Assembly (NCBI GenBank): GCA_017543835.1
Contig: JAFYFJ010000020.1
Span: forward strand, 1 to 36,026
Direction of reading: 5' to 3'
DNA from: Alphaproteobacteria bacterium
GTDB taxonomy: Bacteria > Pseudomonadota > Alphaproteobacteria > RF32 > CAG-239
DNA length: 36,026 bases
The translations under genes and the position numbers were made by a program. The notes under the pieces are model-generated. The model saw only the letters and a list, made by a program, of their open reading frames with translations. It was not told the origin of the DNA and ran no database searches. Within the stretch, counting starts at the first letter, position 1; every line of letters begins with the position of its first letter. Below are positions 18,201-25,804 of the stretch, in pieces.

Positions 18201-21200
18201 GATGCATGCAAAGAAAACAAAATCCTCTCCGAAATGGCTGAAAACAGCGGCTGTTTGTGCGTTGTTTGCCATAATTGCTTTCCCGTTGGTTTGTTCGGCG
18301 GCATTGTTTCCGTTTGGTAAAAAATCACAATCTTCCGAAGAAAAATGCAATGGCTTCACGATGGATGTGCCGCCGGTCGGTTGCTTTTATCCGTGCGCAA
18401 ATCCGTATAAGCTGAAAAACGGCACACAATGCTGCGCCGATACAAAATGGCGTGCCATGCCGCCGGAATATACTCGACCGGAAAAAAACGATGCATGCTA
18501 TGATACGGACGCGGTTTTGGCCGCCGACGGCGAATATTGTTACAAGCAAACACCGGCCGATACCAATTGTCCGGACGGCTTTGCGTGGAACGATTTTAAT
18601 GCTTCTTACGACAAAGCGCAGAGCTATTGCGCTTGCGTTGCGGTCAGATGTCCGGAGGGTTCAAACACCGAGAAAAAACGCGGGTGCTATACCTATCGCG
18701 ATACCGGTCAAAAATCGGGCAACAACACTTGCTGGATTTCGCTTCCGCTTGATGATAAATGCCCGCAAAACGAAACAAAAAATCCGGCAAAATGCGCGTT
18801 CGGATACACCGAGGGCGAAAAAACGGAATGCGGCACACAATGCTACAAATGCAAAGAGCCGGACGATAATTGCCCGTCGGGACAATCCAAAAACATCGAA
18901 GATTGCTGGTATGGCTATACACACGGCGGCAGAACTCAAGCCGGAAGCCAATGCTATAATTGTAAAGACCCGACCTGCGCCTTTTTTGCGTTGATAGACG
19001 ACTGCCACGACGGTTGCACCGACGGCATCAAAACAACTTGCGTTGCCAAAACGCCGCAAGGCACTCCGTTACAATGCTTTGAAAAAATTACGGAAACCTG
19101 CCCGCAAGGATGTGACGGCAAAAACTGCGCCAGCAAAAAATGCGAAGATTTTGGCTATGTCGACAACTGTGAAACCGGTTGCGTCAACAGCATTCGCATA
19201 ACTTGCGAAGCGCGTGACCCGGGATACGGCCTGCGTTGTTTTGAAAGAATAGAAGAACCGTGCGCTCACGGTTGCGACGGAAACAGTTGCAACATCAGAA
19301 CCTGTGAAAGCGGCGGCTATGTGAAATCTTGCACCGACGGATGTGCCGATAATTACAATACCACCTGCAAGCCGGTAGATTATTACGGTATGCTGTGTTA
19401 TGAAAAACAAACGGAACATTGTGCGCAGGGCTGTTCGCCGGACGGCACGGCTTGTAACCGCAAGAGTTGCGCGGACGGCGGCTATACCGATTCGTGCGGC
19501 GAGGGTTGTGTCGGCAATGTGATGACAAAGTGCACGCCGCAGAGCTATTACGGTTTGAGTTGTTTTGAGAAGCAAACGGAAAAATGCACGCAGGGTTGCA
19601 CCTTCGACGGGTTGGATTGCAATCGCAAAAATTGCGAAGACGGCGGTTATTTCGACACTTGTCAGCAAAAGTGTGCCGGCAATATAAAGACAACCTGCAA
19701 ACGCGTTGATTATTATGGTAAAGTCTGCTACGAAAAGCAAGAAGAAACCTGCACGCAGGGCTGTGCGGACGATGGCTTGACCTGCAACATAAAAGCGTGT
19801 GCGGACGGCGGTTATGTCGAGAGTTGCAAAAAAGGTTGCCGCAACAATGTCGATACGGACTGCAAAGAAGTCGAATATTACGGCCTGACTTGCTACGAGA
19901 AAAAGACGCAAAACTGCAAACAGGGTTGTGCGCCGGATAATGCCAGTTGCAACATCAAAATATGCGCGGACGGCGGCTATGTCGAGCGTTGCGTCGCCGG
20001 TTGCGCCGGAAGCGCCAAAACAACCTGCACCGAGGTTAAATATTACGGCTTGACCTGCTACGACAGACAAGTGGAAAATTGCGCGCAGAGTTGTGCGCCG
20101 GACGGCCAGACCTGTAACGATAAAACCTGCAGCGATTTCTCGGATTCGACCGGCGTGAAACTTACGGATTCCTGCACCGCCGGATGTGCGGATAATACGC
20201 TTATTTCCTGTAAACAGGCGAATCCGGGCTACGGGTTGACTTGCTATTCGCGCACAGCCGTTCAATGCCAAAACGGATGCGCCGAAACCGACGAGTGTAA
20301 TTTGTGTCCGGCGGGCTTTTCAACGGAAAAAACCGGTCAATGCTACGATATGGCGGTGGGTGCCGACAATAAGACGATATGCTATAAAGAAACTCCGTGT
20401 TGTGCAAGCGGCGACAGAACATTTGCGCTTGAAAAACCGTCGCCGGTAACGGGCTACGATATTGTAGAGGCACAGGGTTTGCAAGGCGGCTATTGCTACA
20501 AAGCCAAACCTTGTCCGGAGCCGGAAGAAACATCGTGCGACAATACCAAGTCCGAAACGGAATGCACAATATGCCACGACACCGAGCATTACAGCGGTGC
20601 CACACAATGTCGCCGGATTGCCAAAGTTTCCAACCGTTGTCCGAGCGGTCAGACACACAATGTCTCCGAATGCGCCAACGGCTATGTCTTAGGCAACAAA
20701 ACGGAATGCGGCGAACAATGCTATATTTGCAACTTGTGTCCGGCGGGATTTGTAACACGCACCGGCGCACAATGCTACTACAAAGAAATCGGTGCCGACA
20801 ATAAGACAATGTGCTATCAAAATGTTGAGTGTTGTGCCGATAAAAGCAGAGCATTCTCGATGAGCCGACCGTATCGAGAGCAAGGTTATGATATTGTGGC
20901 GGCGCAGGGCTCACAGGGCGGATATTGCTACAAAGGCAAAGGGTGTCCGGAGCCGGAATCGCTGAATTGCGAACCGGATATTATCGAAACGCAGTGTGTT
21001 GTATGCCATAAAACCGAAAATTACAGCGGGATGAAACAATGCCAAAAGAAAATCATCAAATCGAATGTTTGCAAAGACGGCCAGACCAAAGAAACGCAAA
21101 ATTGCAAATACGGTTATGAACTCGGCGATAAGACGGAATGCGGCGAACAATGCTATACCTGTAAAGTTTGCCCGAGCGGATATTCGACCGGCTCAAAGGG

Positions 21201-21378
21201 TAACTGCTATGAGGTTGAAATCGGGGCGGATGGTGTCACAAAATGCTATAAAGATGTGAATTGCTGCGCCAACGAAAACAGAGCATTCAGCGCAACAAAA
21301 CCGACACCGGAAGAAAACTTTGAAATTTCGGCGGCGCGGGGCGCTCAGGGCGGTTATTGTTATCAGGTGAAAAAATAA
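18199..21378 (+). CDS. Exported giant cysteine-rich modular repeat protein, unknown function
   Basis: I do not recognise this family. The 1059-residue product begins with a Lys-rich n-region, a hydrophobic core (about 16-31) and a cleavage site after VCSA (34), so it should be exported by Sec. I count 126 Cys, about 12 percent of residues, 124 of them in the mature part. Four kinds of module are visible: A (Cys-Cys ... GGYCYK), P (CPxGxxT ... CY ... CYK), B (CPSGQ ... GYxxGxKTECGxQCYxC) and C (a 55-residue unit with eight Cys). The order is A-P-B-B, then C eight times, then two complete P-A-B units of 144 residues and a final P-A that ends the protein. Tyr and Gly are common next to Cys; there are few hydrophobic residues. 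It has no membrane anchor, LPXTG-like site or autotransporter barrel. A disulfide-rich surface, cyst-wall-like or adhesive protein is the natural guess, but that is inference only. The ribosome site is weak (GAGAAA). Confidence 0.93.
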   Translation: MMHAKKTKSSPKWLKTAAVCALFAIIAFPLVCSAALFPFGKKSQSSEEKCNGFTMDVPPVGCFYPCANPYKLKNGTQCCADTKWRAMPPEYTRPEKNDACYDTDAVLAADGEYCYKQTPADTNCPDGFAWNDFNASYDKAQSYCACVAVRCPEGSNTEKKRGCYTYRDTGQKSGNNTCWISLPLDDKCPQNETKNPAKCAFGYTEGEKTECGTQCYKCKEPDDNCPSGQSKNIEDCWYGYTHGGRTQAGSQCYNCKDPTCAFFALIDDCHDGCTDGIKTTCVAKTPQGTPLQCFEKITETCPQGCDGKNCASKKCEDFGYVDNCETGCVNSIRITCEARDPGYGLRCFERIEEPCAHGCDGNSCNIRTCESGGYVKSCTDGCADNYNTTCKPVDYYGMLCYEKQTEHCAQGCSPDGTACNRKSCADGGYTDSCGEGCVGNVMTKCTPQSYYGLSCFEKQTEKCTQGCTFDGLDCNRKNCEDGGYFDTCQQKCAGNIKTTCKRVDYYGKVCYEKQEETCTQGCADDGLTCNIKACADGGYVESCKKGCRNNVDTDCKEVEYYGLTCYEKKTQNCKQGCAPDNASCNIKICADGGYVERCVAGCAGSAKTTCTEVKYYGLTCYDRQVENCAQSCAPDGQTCNDKTCSDFSDSTGVKLTDSCTAGCADNTLISCKQANPGYGLTCYSRTAVQCQNGCAETDECNLCPAGFSTEKTGQCYDMAVGADNKTICYKETPCCASGDRTFALEKPSPVTGYDIVEAQGLQGGYCYKAKPCPEPEETSCDNTKSETECTICHDTEHYSGATQCRRIAKVSNRCPSGQTHNVSECANGYVLGNKTECGEQCYICNLCPAGFVTRTGAQCYYKEIGADNKTMCYQNVECCADKSRAFSMSRPYREQGYDIVAAQGSQGGYCYKGKGCPEPESLNCEPDIIETQCVVCHKTENYSGMKQCQKKIIKSNVCKDGQTKETQNCKYGYELGDKTECGEQCYTCKVCPSGYSTGSKGNCYEVEIGADGVTKCYKDVNCCANENRAFSATKPTPEENFEISAARGAQGGYCYQVKK
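18976..20301 (+). repeat. Eight tandem 165-nt coding repeats (8-Cys module)
   Basis: Units begin at the first Cys codon at 18976, 19141, 19303, 19468, 19633, 19798, 19963 and 20128. Spacing is 165 nt throughout except one of 162; the last unit has a small insert and runs to 20301. Each unit encodes Cys at eight fixed positions with the pattern C-x-D-G-G-Y ... S-C-x-x-G-C ... T-T-C ... Y-Y-G-L-x-C-Y-E-K ... C-x-Q-G-C ... C-N-x-K. The outer copies (1, 2, 8) are the most diverged and the central ones (3-7) are most alike, as expected from growth by unequal crossing-over in the centre. Confidence 0.95.
20305..21375 (+). repeat. Two and a half 432-nt coding repeats at the C-terminus of the Cys-rich protein
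   Basis: The CP[AS]G[FY] unit starts at 20305, 20737 and 21169, exactly 432 nt apart. Each full unit encodes 144 residues with 16 Cys; the third stops after 6 Cys, just past its GGYCY motif. The protein thus ends at a module boundary rather than at random. Confidence 0.93.
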
Positions 21379-21381
21379 CGC

Positions 21382-21409
21382 TTGCAAAAAAAGTCAAATG
21401 GCATATATT
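21382..21409 (+). promoter_or_regulatory. Putative sigma-70 promoter of the aldolase gene
   Basis: TTGCAA at 21382-21387 and TATATT at 21404-21409 are separated by 16 nt, 37 nt before the start codon and directly after the preceding stop. Confidence 0.5.
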
Positions 21410-21445
21410 CAACCCAGTTAAATTTTAATTTTTAGGGAGAAAAAT

Positions 21446-22495
21446 ATGCCTTTGGTTTCTATGCGTCAAATTCTTGACCATGCCGCCGAACATAATTATG
21501 GTGTTCCGGCGTTCAACATCAACAATATGGAACAAATTATTGCCGTTATGCAGGCGGCGCAAAAAGTTAATGCTCCGGTGATTATGCAAACATCGACCGG
21601 CGCACGCAAATATGCGGGTGACCCGATGATTCGTCACATGGTTGCGGCCGCAATCGAAATGTTTCCGAATATTCCGGTTTGTATTCACCAAGACCACGGC
21701 ACTTCGGTTGATATTTGTCAATCGGCGATTGTCAACGGCTTTTCTTCGGTCATGATGGATGGTTCTTTGGAAGCAGACGGCAAAACACCGGCTTCTTTTG
21801 AATACAATGTTCGTGTCACGCAAGAAGTTGTTGCTCGCGCTCACGCTGTCGGCGCTTCTGTTGAAGGTGAATTGGGTGTTATCGGCTCGCTCGAAACCGG
21901 TAAGGCAGATAAAGAAGATGGTATCGGTGCCGAGGGCAAACTCGATAAAAAACGCCTCGTGACCGACCCGGACGAAGCGGCTGAATTTGTGGCTTTGACA
22001 CATTTGGACGCATTGGCGGTGGCTGTCGGCACTTCGCACGGCGCATACAAATTTACACGCAAGCCGGACGGTGAGATTTTGGCGATTGATGTGATTGAAA
22101 AAATCCACGCAAAACTGCCGAATACGCACCTTGTGATGCACGGTTCTTCTTCCGTTCCGCAAGAATTGCAAGACCTGATTAACGCTTACGGCGGCCAAAT
22201 TCCGCAAACTTACGGTGTGCCGATGGAAGAAATCGTGCGCGGTATCAAATCGGGCGTGCGTAAAGTCAATGTCGATACCGATTCGCGTATGGCAATTACC
22301 GGTGCAATTCGCAAAATTTTTGCGGAAAAACCGTCGGAATTCGACCCGCGCAAATATCTCAAACCGGCAATTGAAGAAATGCAAAAAGTTTGCGAAGAAC
22401 GTTATATTGCATTCGGTGCGGCCGGTCACGGCGACCAAATCAAAGCGATTAAGCTTTCCGATATGGCAAAACGTTATGCCGCCGGCGAGCTTTAA
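21446..22495 (+). CDS. fba: Class II fructose-1,6-bisphosphate aldolase
   Basis: This zinc-dependent enzyme cleaves fructose 1,6-bisphosphate into dihydroxyacetone phosphate and glyceraldehyde 3-phosphate, and runs in reverse in gluconeogenesis. The 349-residue length fits the class II, Calvin-type/FbaA2 subgroup. Visible motifs are the N-terminal [17 protein letters not shown] at 81-85 with a metal His and the catalytic Asp83, [12 protein letters not shown] with the metal Glu, the GTSHGAYKF loop carrying the second metal His, [10 protein letters not shown] with the third, and NVDTDSRMA for phosphate binding. AGGGAG precedes the ATG. Own promoter and own terminator make it a single-gene unit. 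Codon use looks more optimised than that of its neighbours, as expected for an abundant glycolytic enzyme. Confidence 0.97.
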   Translation: MPLVSMRQILDHAAEHNYGVPAFNINNMEQIIAVMQAAQKVNAPVIMQTSTGARKYAGDPMIRHMVAAAIEMFPNIPVCIHQDHGTSVDICQSAIVNGFSSVMMDGSLEADGKTPASFEYNVRVTQEVVARAHAVGASVEGELGVIGSLETGKADKEDGIGAEGKLDKKRLVTDPDEAAEFVALTHLDALAVAVGTSHGAYKFTRKPDGEILAIDVIEKIHAKLPNTHLVMHGSSSVPQELQDLINAYGGQIPQTYGVPMEEIVRGIKSGVRKVNVDTDSRMAITGAIRKIFAEKPSEFDPRKYLKPAIEEMQKVCEERYIAFGAAGHGDQIKAIKLSDMAKRYAAGEL

Positions 22496-22514
22496 TCCGC
22501 CGTATAATCATAAT

Positions 22515-22549
22515 AAAAAAGCCGCCGGTTCTTATTCCGGCGGTTTTTT
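22515..22549. terminator. Strong bidirectional terminator between fba and atpF
   Basis: CCGCCGG at 22522-22528 pairs with CCGGCGG at 22537-22543 around an 8-nt loop. Six A lie before and six T after the stem, so it can end transcription of fba from the left and of the F0 cluster from the right. Confidence 0.92.
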
Positions 22550-22567
22550 GTTGCAATATATAAAGTT

Positions 22568-23224
22568 TTATGCCTTTTCCACAAATTTATCGAGTTCGGC
22601 AATGGCCTCATCAATCAGCTTACTTTTGTCCGTCACCTGCAAATAGCGGTTAATGGCCCGATACGCCAAATCAACCGATGCCTTGCTGGCCGAAGTATTG
22701 ATTTCCGCCTTTGTTTTTTCGGTAGCGGCGGCAATACGGCGCTCGGTTTCGCGCTCTTTGTTCTTCAATTCGATTCTCAGCCGCTCGGTTTCGCGCTTTT
22801 TTATGTTTTGCATATTACTGCGCGCTTTTGCCAGCATTTGCTGTGCTTCATCTTGGGCATTAACAAACTTGCGCTCATAGTTTGCGAGCAACTCTTGCGC
22901 ATCATCACGCAACTTAGCCGCATTGTCGATATCTTCAACAACCTTATTGATACGTCGTTGCAAGCCGGCTTTGGAAAACTTCACAATCGGCTTGATGATG
23001 CATAAAATCGCCAAAACAAACGCAACACCCACCCAAAAATGCACTTCGGTATAAAACGGCGATTCCGGCAATTCTGTCACGGCATTACCGGCTACGCCGA
23101 TGGCTTCCGACACATTTTCCGCCGCGTCCATAATCGCGTTTTGCGTGGCATCGATTAAATCGTGCCCGCTTGGCACAAGTGTCGACGGTGTTTCGGTAAT
23201 TTCTGGAGTGATTTCATCAGCCAT
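22568..23224 (-). CDS. atpF: ATP synthase F0 subunit b
   Basis: Subunit b is half of the peripheral stalk that holds F1 against rotation. The protein has 218 residues, about 50-60 more than a usual b subunit, because about 60 Asp/Glu/Thr-rich residues precede the membrane helix (about 62-80, FWVGVAFVLAILCIIKP). The extension would sit on the periplasmic side. The remainder is a long charged coiled coil (85-170) with the Ala-, Glu- and Arg-rich pattern of stalk subunits, ending in a short amphipathic tail that should contact F1 delta. It overlaps the b' stop by 8 nt. It is the last gene of the minus-strand run and is followed by the shared terminator. An ATG closer to the helix (for example M32) could be used instead; the ribosome-site evidence does not settle this. 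Confidence 0.9.
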   Translation of the reverse strand: MADEITPEITETPSTLVPSGHDLIDATQNAIMDAAENVSEAIGVAGNAVTELPESPFYTEVHFWVGVAFVLAILCIIKPIVKFSKAGLQRRINKVVEDIDNAAKLRDDAQELLANYERKFVNAQDEAQQMLAKARSNMQNIKKRETERLRIELKNKERETERRIAAATEKTKAEINTSASKASVDLAYRAINRYLQVTDKSKLIDEAIAELDKFVEKA

Positions 23225-23705
23225 TTATCTTGTCCTTCGGGGTTAGCGCGGCAATATCTTGTTTGCGAATATTGGTAAAGCCCAATTTTTGCACAATCTG
23301 ATAAGCCAAATCTTGCGCAATAACTTCAATTTGTTGCAGTGTATTACTCTTTTCGGTGGCAAGCATAAATTCGTTATCGGCAATTTTCTTATTCAAATTT
23401 ACCGCCATATCGGCTTCGGTTTTTTGCAAATATGCTTTCAGTTCTTCTTTGCCTTTGTTTCGGTCTTCTTCGGCTTGTTGTTCGGCAAGCGAAATCGTTT
23501 CGTTATATTTTTCGAGCGACTTTTGTGCCTGCGCATTTAATGCTTCGGCCTTTTGCACATATTCATCGATTTTGCGCTTGCGTTGTTCGACCACATCGGC
23601 CAGCTTCGGCACAATAAATGTCGAAAGCAAAAACCAAAGCGCGCAAAAGCTTAGCAAAAGCCAAAACATCTGCGAAATATAAGAAGACACATCTAACTGC
23701 GGCAT
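23217..23705 (-). CDS. atpF': ATP synthase F0 subunit b'
   Basis: Alphaproteobacteria and photosynthetic bacteria use two different b-type subunits; this is the first of the pair. The 162-residue protein starts with the typical MPQLD, has one membrane helix (about 12-33, QMFWLLLSFCALWFLLSTFI), then a conserved P-K-L at its end and a long coiled coil rich in Lys, Glu, Gln and Ala (about 38-135). The shorter C-terminal tail interacts with F1 in relatives. The ribosome site region upstream is GGGAGATG-like. Order c, b', b and the short overlap with b match the usual F0 operon. The F1 genes are not here, which is normal for the class. Confidence 0.92.
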   Translation of the reverse strand: MPQLDVSSYISQMFWLLLSFCALWFLLSTFIVPKLADVVEQRKRKIDEYVQKAEALNAQAQKSLEKYNETISLAEQQAEEDRNKGKEELKAYLQKTEADMAVNLNKKIADNEFMLATEKSNTLQQIEVIAQDLAYQIVQKLGFTNIRKQDIAALTPKDKING

Positions 23706-23730
23706 ATTTACATCTCCCGCTCGAGAAAAA

Positions 23731-23967
23731 CTAGCTAATCATCAAAATCGCGATAACCAAGATATATAAAGCGATGGATTCGATAGAGCCCATACCGATA
23801 AAGCCGAACAGAGATACATCTTTTTTTACTTGCGGATTGCGGCCGACGGTTTCAATCATAGATGTCCACAACTTTGTCAAACCCCAAGCGGCAGCGCTCA
23901 TTCCGATAGCGCACATACCGGCTGCAATATAAGCCATAGCTTTATCTTGTAAGATTTCGTTTTCCAT
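23731..23967 (-). CDS. atpE: ATP synthase F0 subunit c
   Basis: Subunit c forms the rotor ring. The 78-residue hairpin has two membrane helices (about 11-33 and 53-77) joined by the polar loop RNPQ (43-46). The ion-binding carboxylate is Glu63 in GSIESIALYILVIA. In helix 1 the usual glycine ladder, GxGxGxG, is reduced: the aligned stretch reads AIGMSAAAWGLTKLW (20-34), with Ser, Ala and a bulky Trp28 where small residues are normal. The residue after the carboxylate is Ser64, a position that is Ser in sodium-type rings, but no Gln or Glu partner is seen in helix 1, so proton coupling is more likely. AAGGAA precedes the ATG. It is probably functional, since its neighbours are all intact. Confidence 0.95.
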   Translation of the reverse strand: MENEILQDKAMAYIAAGMCAIGMSAAAWGLTKLWTSMIETVGRNPQVKKDVSLFGFIGMGSIESIALYILVIAILMIS

Positions 23968-24005
23968 TTTTTTGTTCCTTTCTTCGTAATAAGTTAGTTA
24001 GAATC

Positions 24006-24731
24006 TTATTCTTCGCCGCTGATTGCCTGACTCAAATATACGCAACTGAGCGTCGTGTAAATGTAAGCTTGCAACAAAGCGACAAATATTTCAAACATAA
24101 TTATGCACATATCCGCAACTAACGGAATAAATCCGAAAATACCCATCGCGAGAATAAATGTGCCTAAAACTTCAAGCATAATGTGCCCGACCGACATATT
24201 GACCGACAGACGAATGGTTAAGCTGAACGGCTTGGCGAGCAATGACAAGGTTTCCACCGGAATAATCAGCGGTGCCATAATCCACGGCAACCCTTCCGGA
24301 AAAAATGTGCGTAAATAGCCGAAACCGCGCCGTTTGACCCCGAAGGCGATGTTGAGTAGCAAAAAGAACACCGATAGCGTGCCAACAGCCGCAATATGCG
24401 ATGTAAAGGTAAAACTATACGGAAACAGGCCTAAAATGTTGCCGCAGGCAATAAATAAAAACAAAGCGAAAATAAGCGAAACGTATTTTGCGCCGTCGTT
24501 GCCCATGGTTTCGCCGATAATGCTGCGGATAAAATCATAAATCGATTCGGAAAACGCCTGCCCCATACTCGGAACAATATTTCTTTTGCGCAAACACCAA
24601 CCGAGCGTCAGCAAAATAAACGCCACCGTAATCAGCATACATAACGAAGAATTGGTGAACGAAACATCAACACCGTTAATGTCTAACGGCATCAGTTTTT
24701 TTATTGCAAATTGTTCCAACGGGTTTTCCAT
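24006..24731 (-). CDS. atpB: ATP synthase F0 subunit a
   Basis: Subunit a forms the two ion half-channels beside the c ring. The 241-residue protein has five or six membrane helices and the essential stator Arg in the penultimate helix (R174 in LTIRLSVNMSVGH). The preceding PVETLSLLAKPFSL and the GNILGLFPYSFTFTSH segment are the conserved regions of the family. The N-terminal MENPLEQFAIKKLMPLDI is typical of alphaproteobacterial a subunits. It starts 4 nt after the atpI stop and ends 38 nt before atpE. All recognised functional residues are present. Confidence 0.95.
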   Translation of the reverse strand: MENPLEQFAIKKLMPLDINGVDVSFTNSSLCMLITVAFILLTLGWCLRKRNIVPSMGQAFSESIYDFIRSIIGETMGNDGAKYVSLIFALFLFIACGNILGLFPYSFTFTSHIAAVGTLSVFFLLLNIAFGVKRRGFGYLRTFFPEGLPWIMAPLIIPVETLSLLAKPFSLTIRLSVNMSVGHIMLEVLGTFILAMGIFGFIPLVADMCIIMFEIFVALLQAYIYTTLSCVYLSQAISGEE

Positions 24732-24735
24732 TGAA

Positions 24736-25041
24736 TTACTCCTTATTGAAATCTTCGTCCATCTGTTGCGCCGCTTTGTAGAGATTTAACACGCCGGCGG
24801 CACATCCGAATATTGCAAAAACCAACATAAAAATCGGCTTGGTCGCAAACATATCATCTGCCAAAAAACCGATACACAAACCGATTAACACCGGTGATAC
24901 AAACTCCGTTGCCAAGCGGAACATTCCTTCAAGCGCAACCCGCATTTGCGATTTTTTAGGTGTGACTTCGGCTTTTGTTTGTTGCTGAAAGTTTTTGATA
25001 CGTTCATTTAGTTTTTTTATGTCGTCCGGCAATTCCTCCAT
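24736..25041 (-). CDS. atpI: ATP synthase assembly protein AtpI/AtpZ-like
   Basis: AtpI/AtpZ proteins are small two-helix membrane proteins encoded just before F0 subunit a; they help c-ring assembly or magnesium/calcium uptake in some species. The 101-residue product has a charged N-terminal coiled-coil part (1-40) and two helices (about 43-65 and 69-90), the loop between them holding DDMF. The segment FVSPVLIGLCIGFLAD matches the G-x-x-x-G-x-x-x-D pattern of the family. GAGGAT precedes the ATG. Its gene lies 15 nt after the DsbA-like gene, so the F0 genes are probably read from the upstream run, unless an internal promoter exists. Confidence 0.88.
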   Translation of the reverse strand: MEELPDDIKKLNERIKNFQQQTKAEVTPKKSQMRVALEGMFRLATEFVSPVLIGLCIGFLADDMFATKPIFMLVFAIFGCAAGVLNLYKAAQQMDEDFNKE

Positions 25042-25056
25042 ATTATCCTCAACCGA

Positions 25057-25800
25057 TTACATCCTCAATTTAGCCAACCGATTGTCGAGATATTCCTTCA
25101 ACTCCTGATATTTGACCATACCGTAAAAAATCTCGTTTCCGTCGGCACCGCTGAACAAAAAGGCCGGTGTGCCCTGCATTTTAAGACGCGTCACCGCTTC
25201 TTGCCTGTTCGCAATAATTTCGTGTGCCATTGTTTCATCGGCAATACATGACGTCGCTTCGCCGTAGCCGAGACCGTATTCGGCGGCAAAACGGAACAAT
25301 TGATCATTTTCATTATCCATCCACCACGAACGTTGCGTATCAAACAACCGATTCAAAAAGCCGAAATAATTTTCGTATGTCATACATTCGGAAAGCATCG
25401 CCGCTTTCATCGCATTTCGGTCGAGCGGGAAGTTCACAAAAATCACTCGGAGCAAGCCGGTATCAACATAATCGCGCACCAGTTGCGGCATCACATCGAG
25501 ATGAAAATCGGCACAATGCGGGCAGGTCAAAGATGAATATTCATACAATGTCAACGGGGCTTCGGCCGAACCGAGCGCATATTTGGTGGAAACATTCAGC
25601 ACCATATTTTCTTGTAATGTAATCGGTCCGTGTTCGTTGGCTTGAGCCACTTGCTCGTGAAAAATTATCTCAAACTTTTGAGAATTGTTGTTCGGAAACA
25701 CAATTTCAAACCCTTTATAATTAAAATAAAAGGCGCCGGCAACGCAATAAATGAGAATAAGAGATAAAATATTGCTGATTTTTCTGATTATAATTTCCAA
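25057..25800 (-). CDS. DsbA-family thiol:disulfide oxidoreductase
   Basis: DsbA-type proteins introduce or shuffle disulfides in exported proteins. The 247-residue product has an N-terminal hydrophobic signal or anchor (about 10-26), then a thioredoxin fold interrupted by a helical domain. The active site is CPHC at 93-96, the sequence found in E. coli DsbA, and the cis-Pro loop is GTP at 210-212. Two additional cysteines (C139, C185) lie in the helical domain. It follows the DUF721 gene by 4 nt, an arrangement conserved in alphaproteobacteria. It is the only periplasmic thiol enzyme visible in the window, and the cysteine-rich protein at 18199 would be an obvious client, though nothing links them directly. 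Confidence 0.9.
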   Translation of the reverse strand: MEIIIRKISNILSLILIYCVAGAFYFNYKGFEIVFPNNNSQKFEIIFHEQVAQANEHGPITLQENMVLNVSTKYALGSAEAPLTLYEYSSLTCPHCADFHLDVMPQLVRDYVDTGLLRVIFVNFPLDRNAMKAAMLSECMTYENYFGFLNRLFDTQRSWWMDNENDQLFRFAAEYGLGYGEATSCIADETMAHEIIANRQEAVTRLKMQGTPAFLFSGADGNEIFYGMVKYQELKEYLDNRLAKLRM

Positions 25801-25804
25801 AACA

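Noticed and set aside
19069-20271. 400-codon open frame antisense to the Cys-rich repeat gene
   Set aside because: It is produced by the repeated codon pattern of the sense gene; the translation is a low-complexity Ala/Thr/Ile mix with no ribosome site or motif.
18976-20301. Tandem repeats considered as a CRISPR array
   Set aside because: The 165-nt period is continuous, in frame and codes for a conserved Cys pattern; there are no short palindromic repeats with unique spacers.
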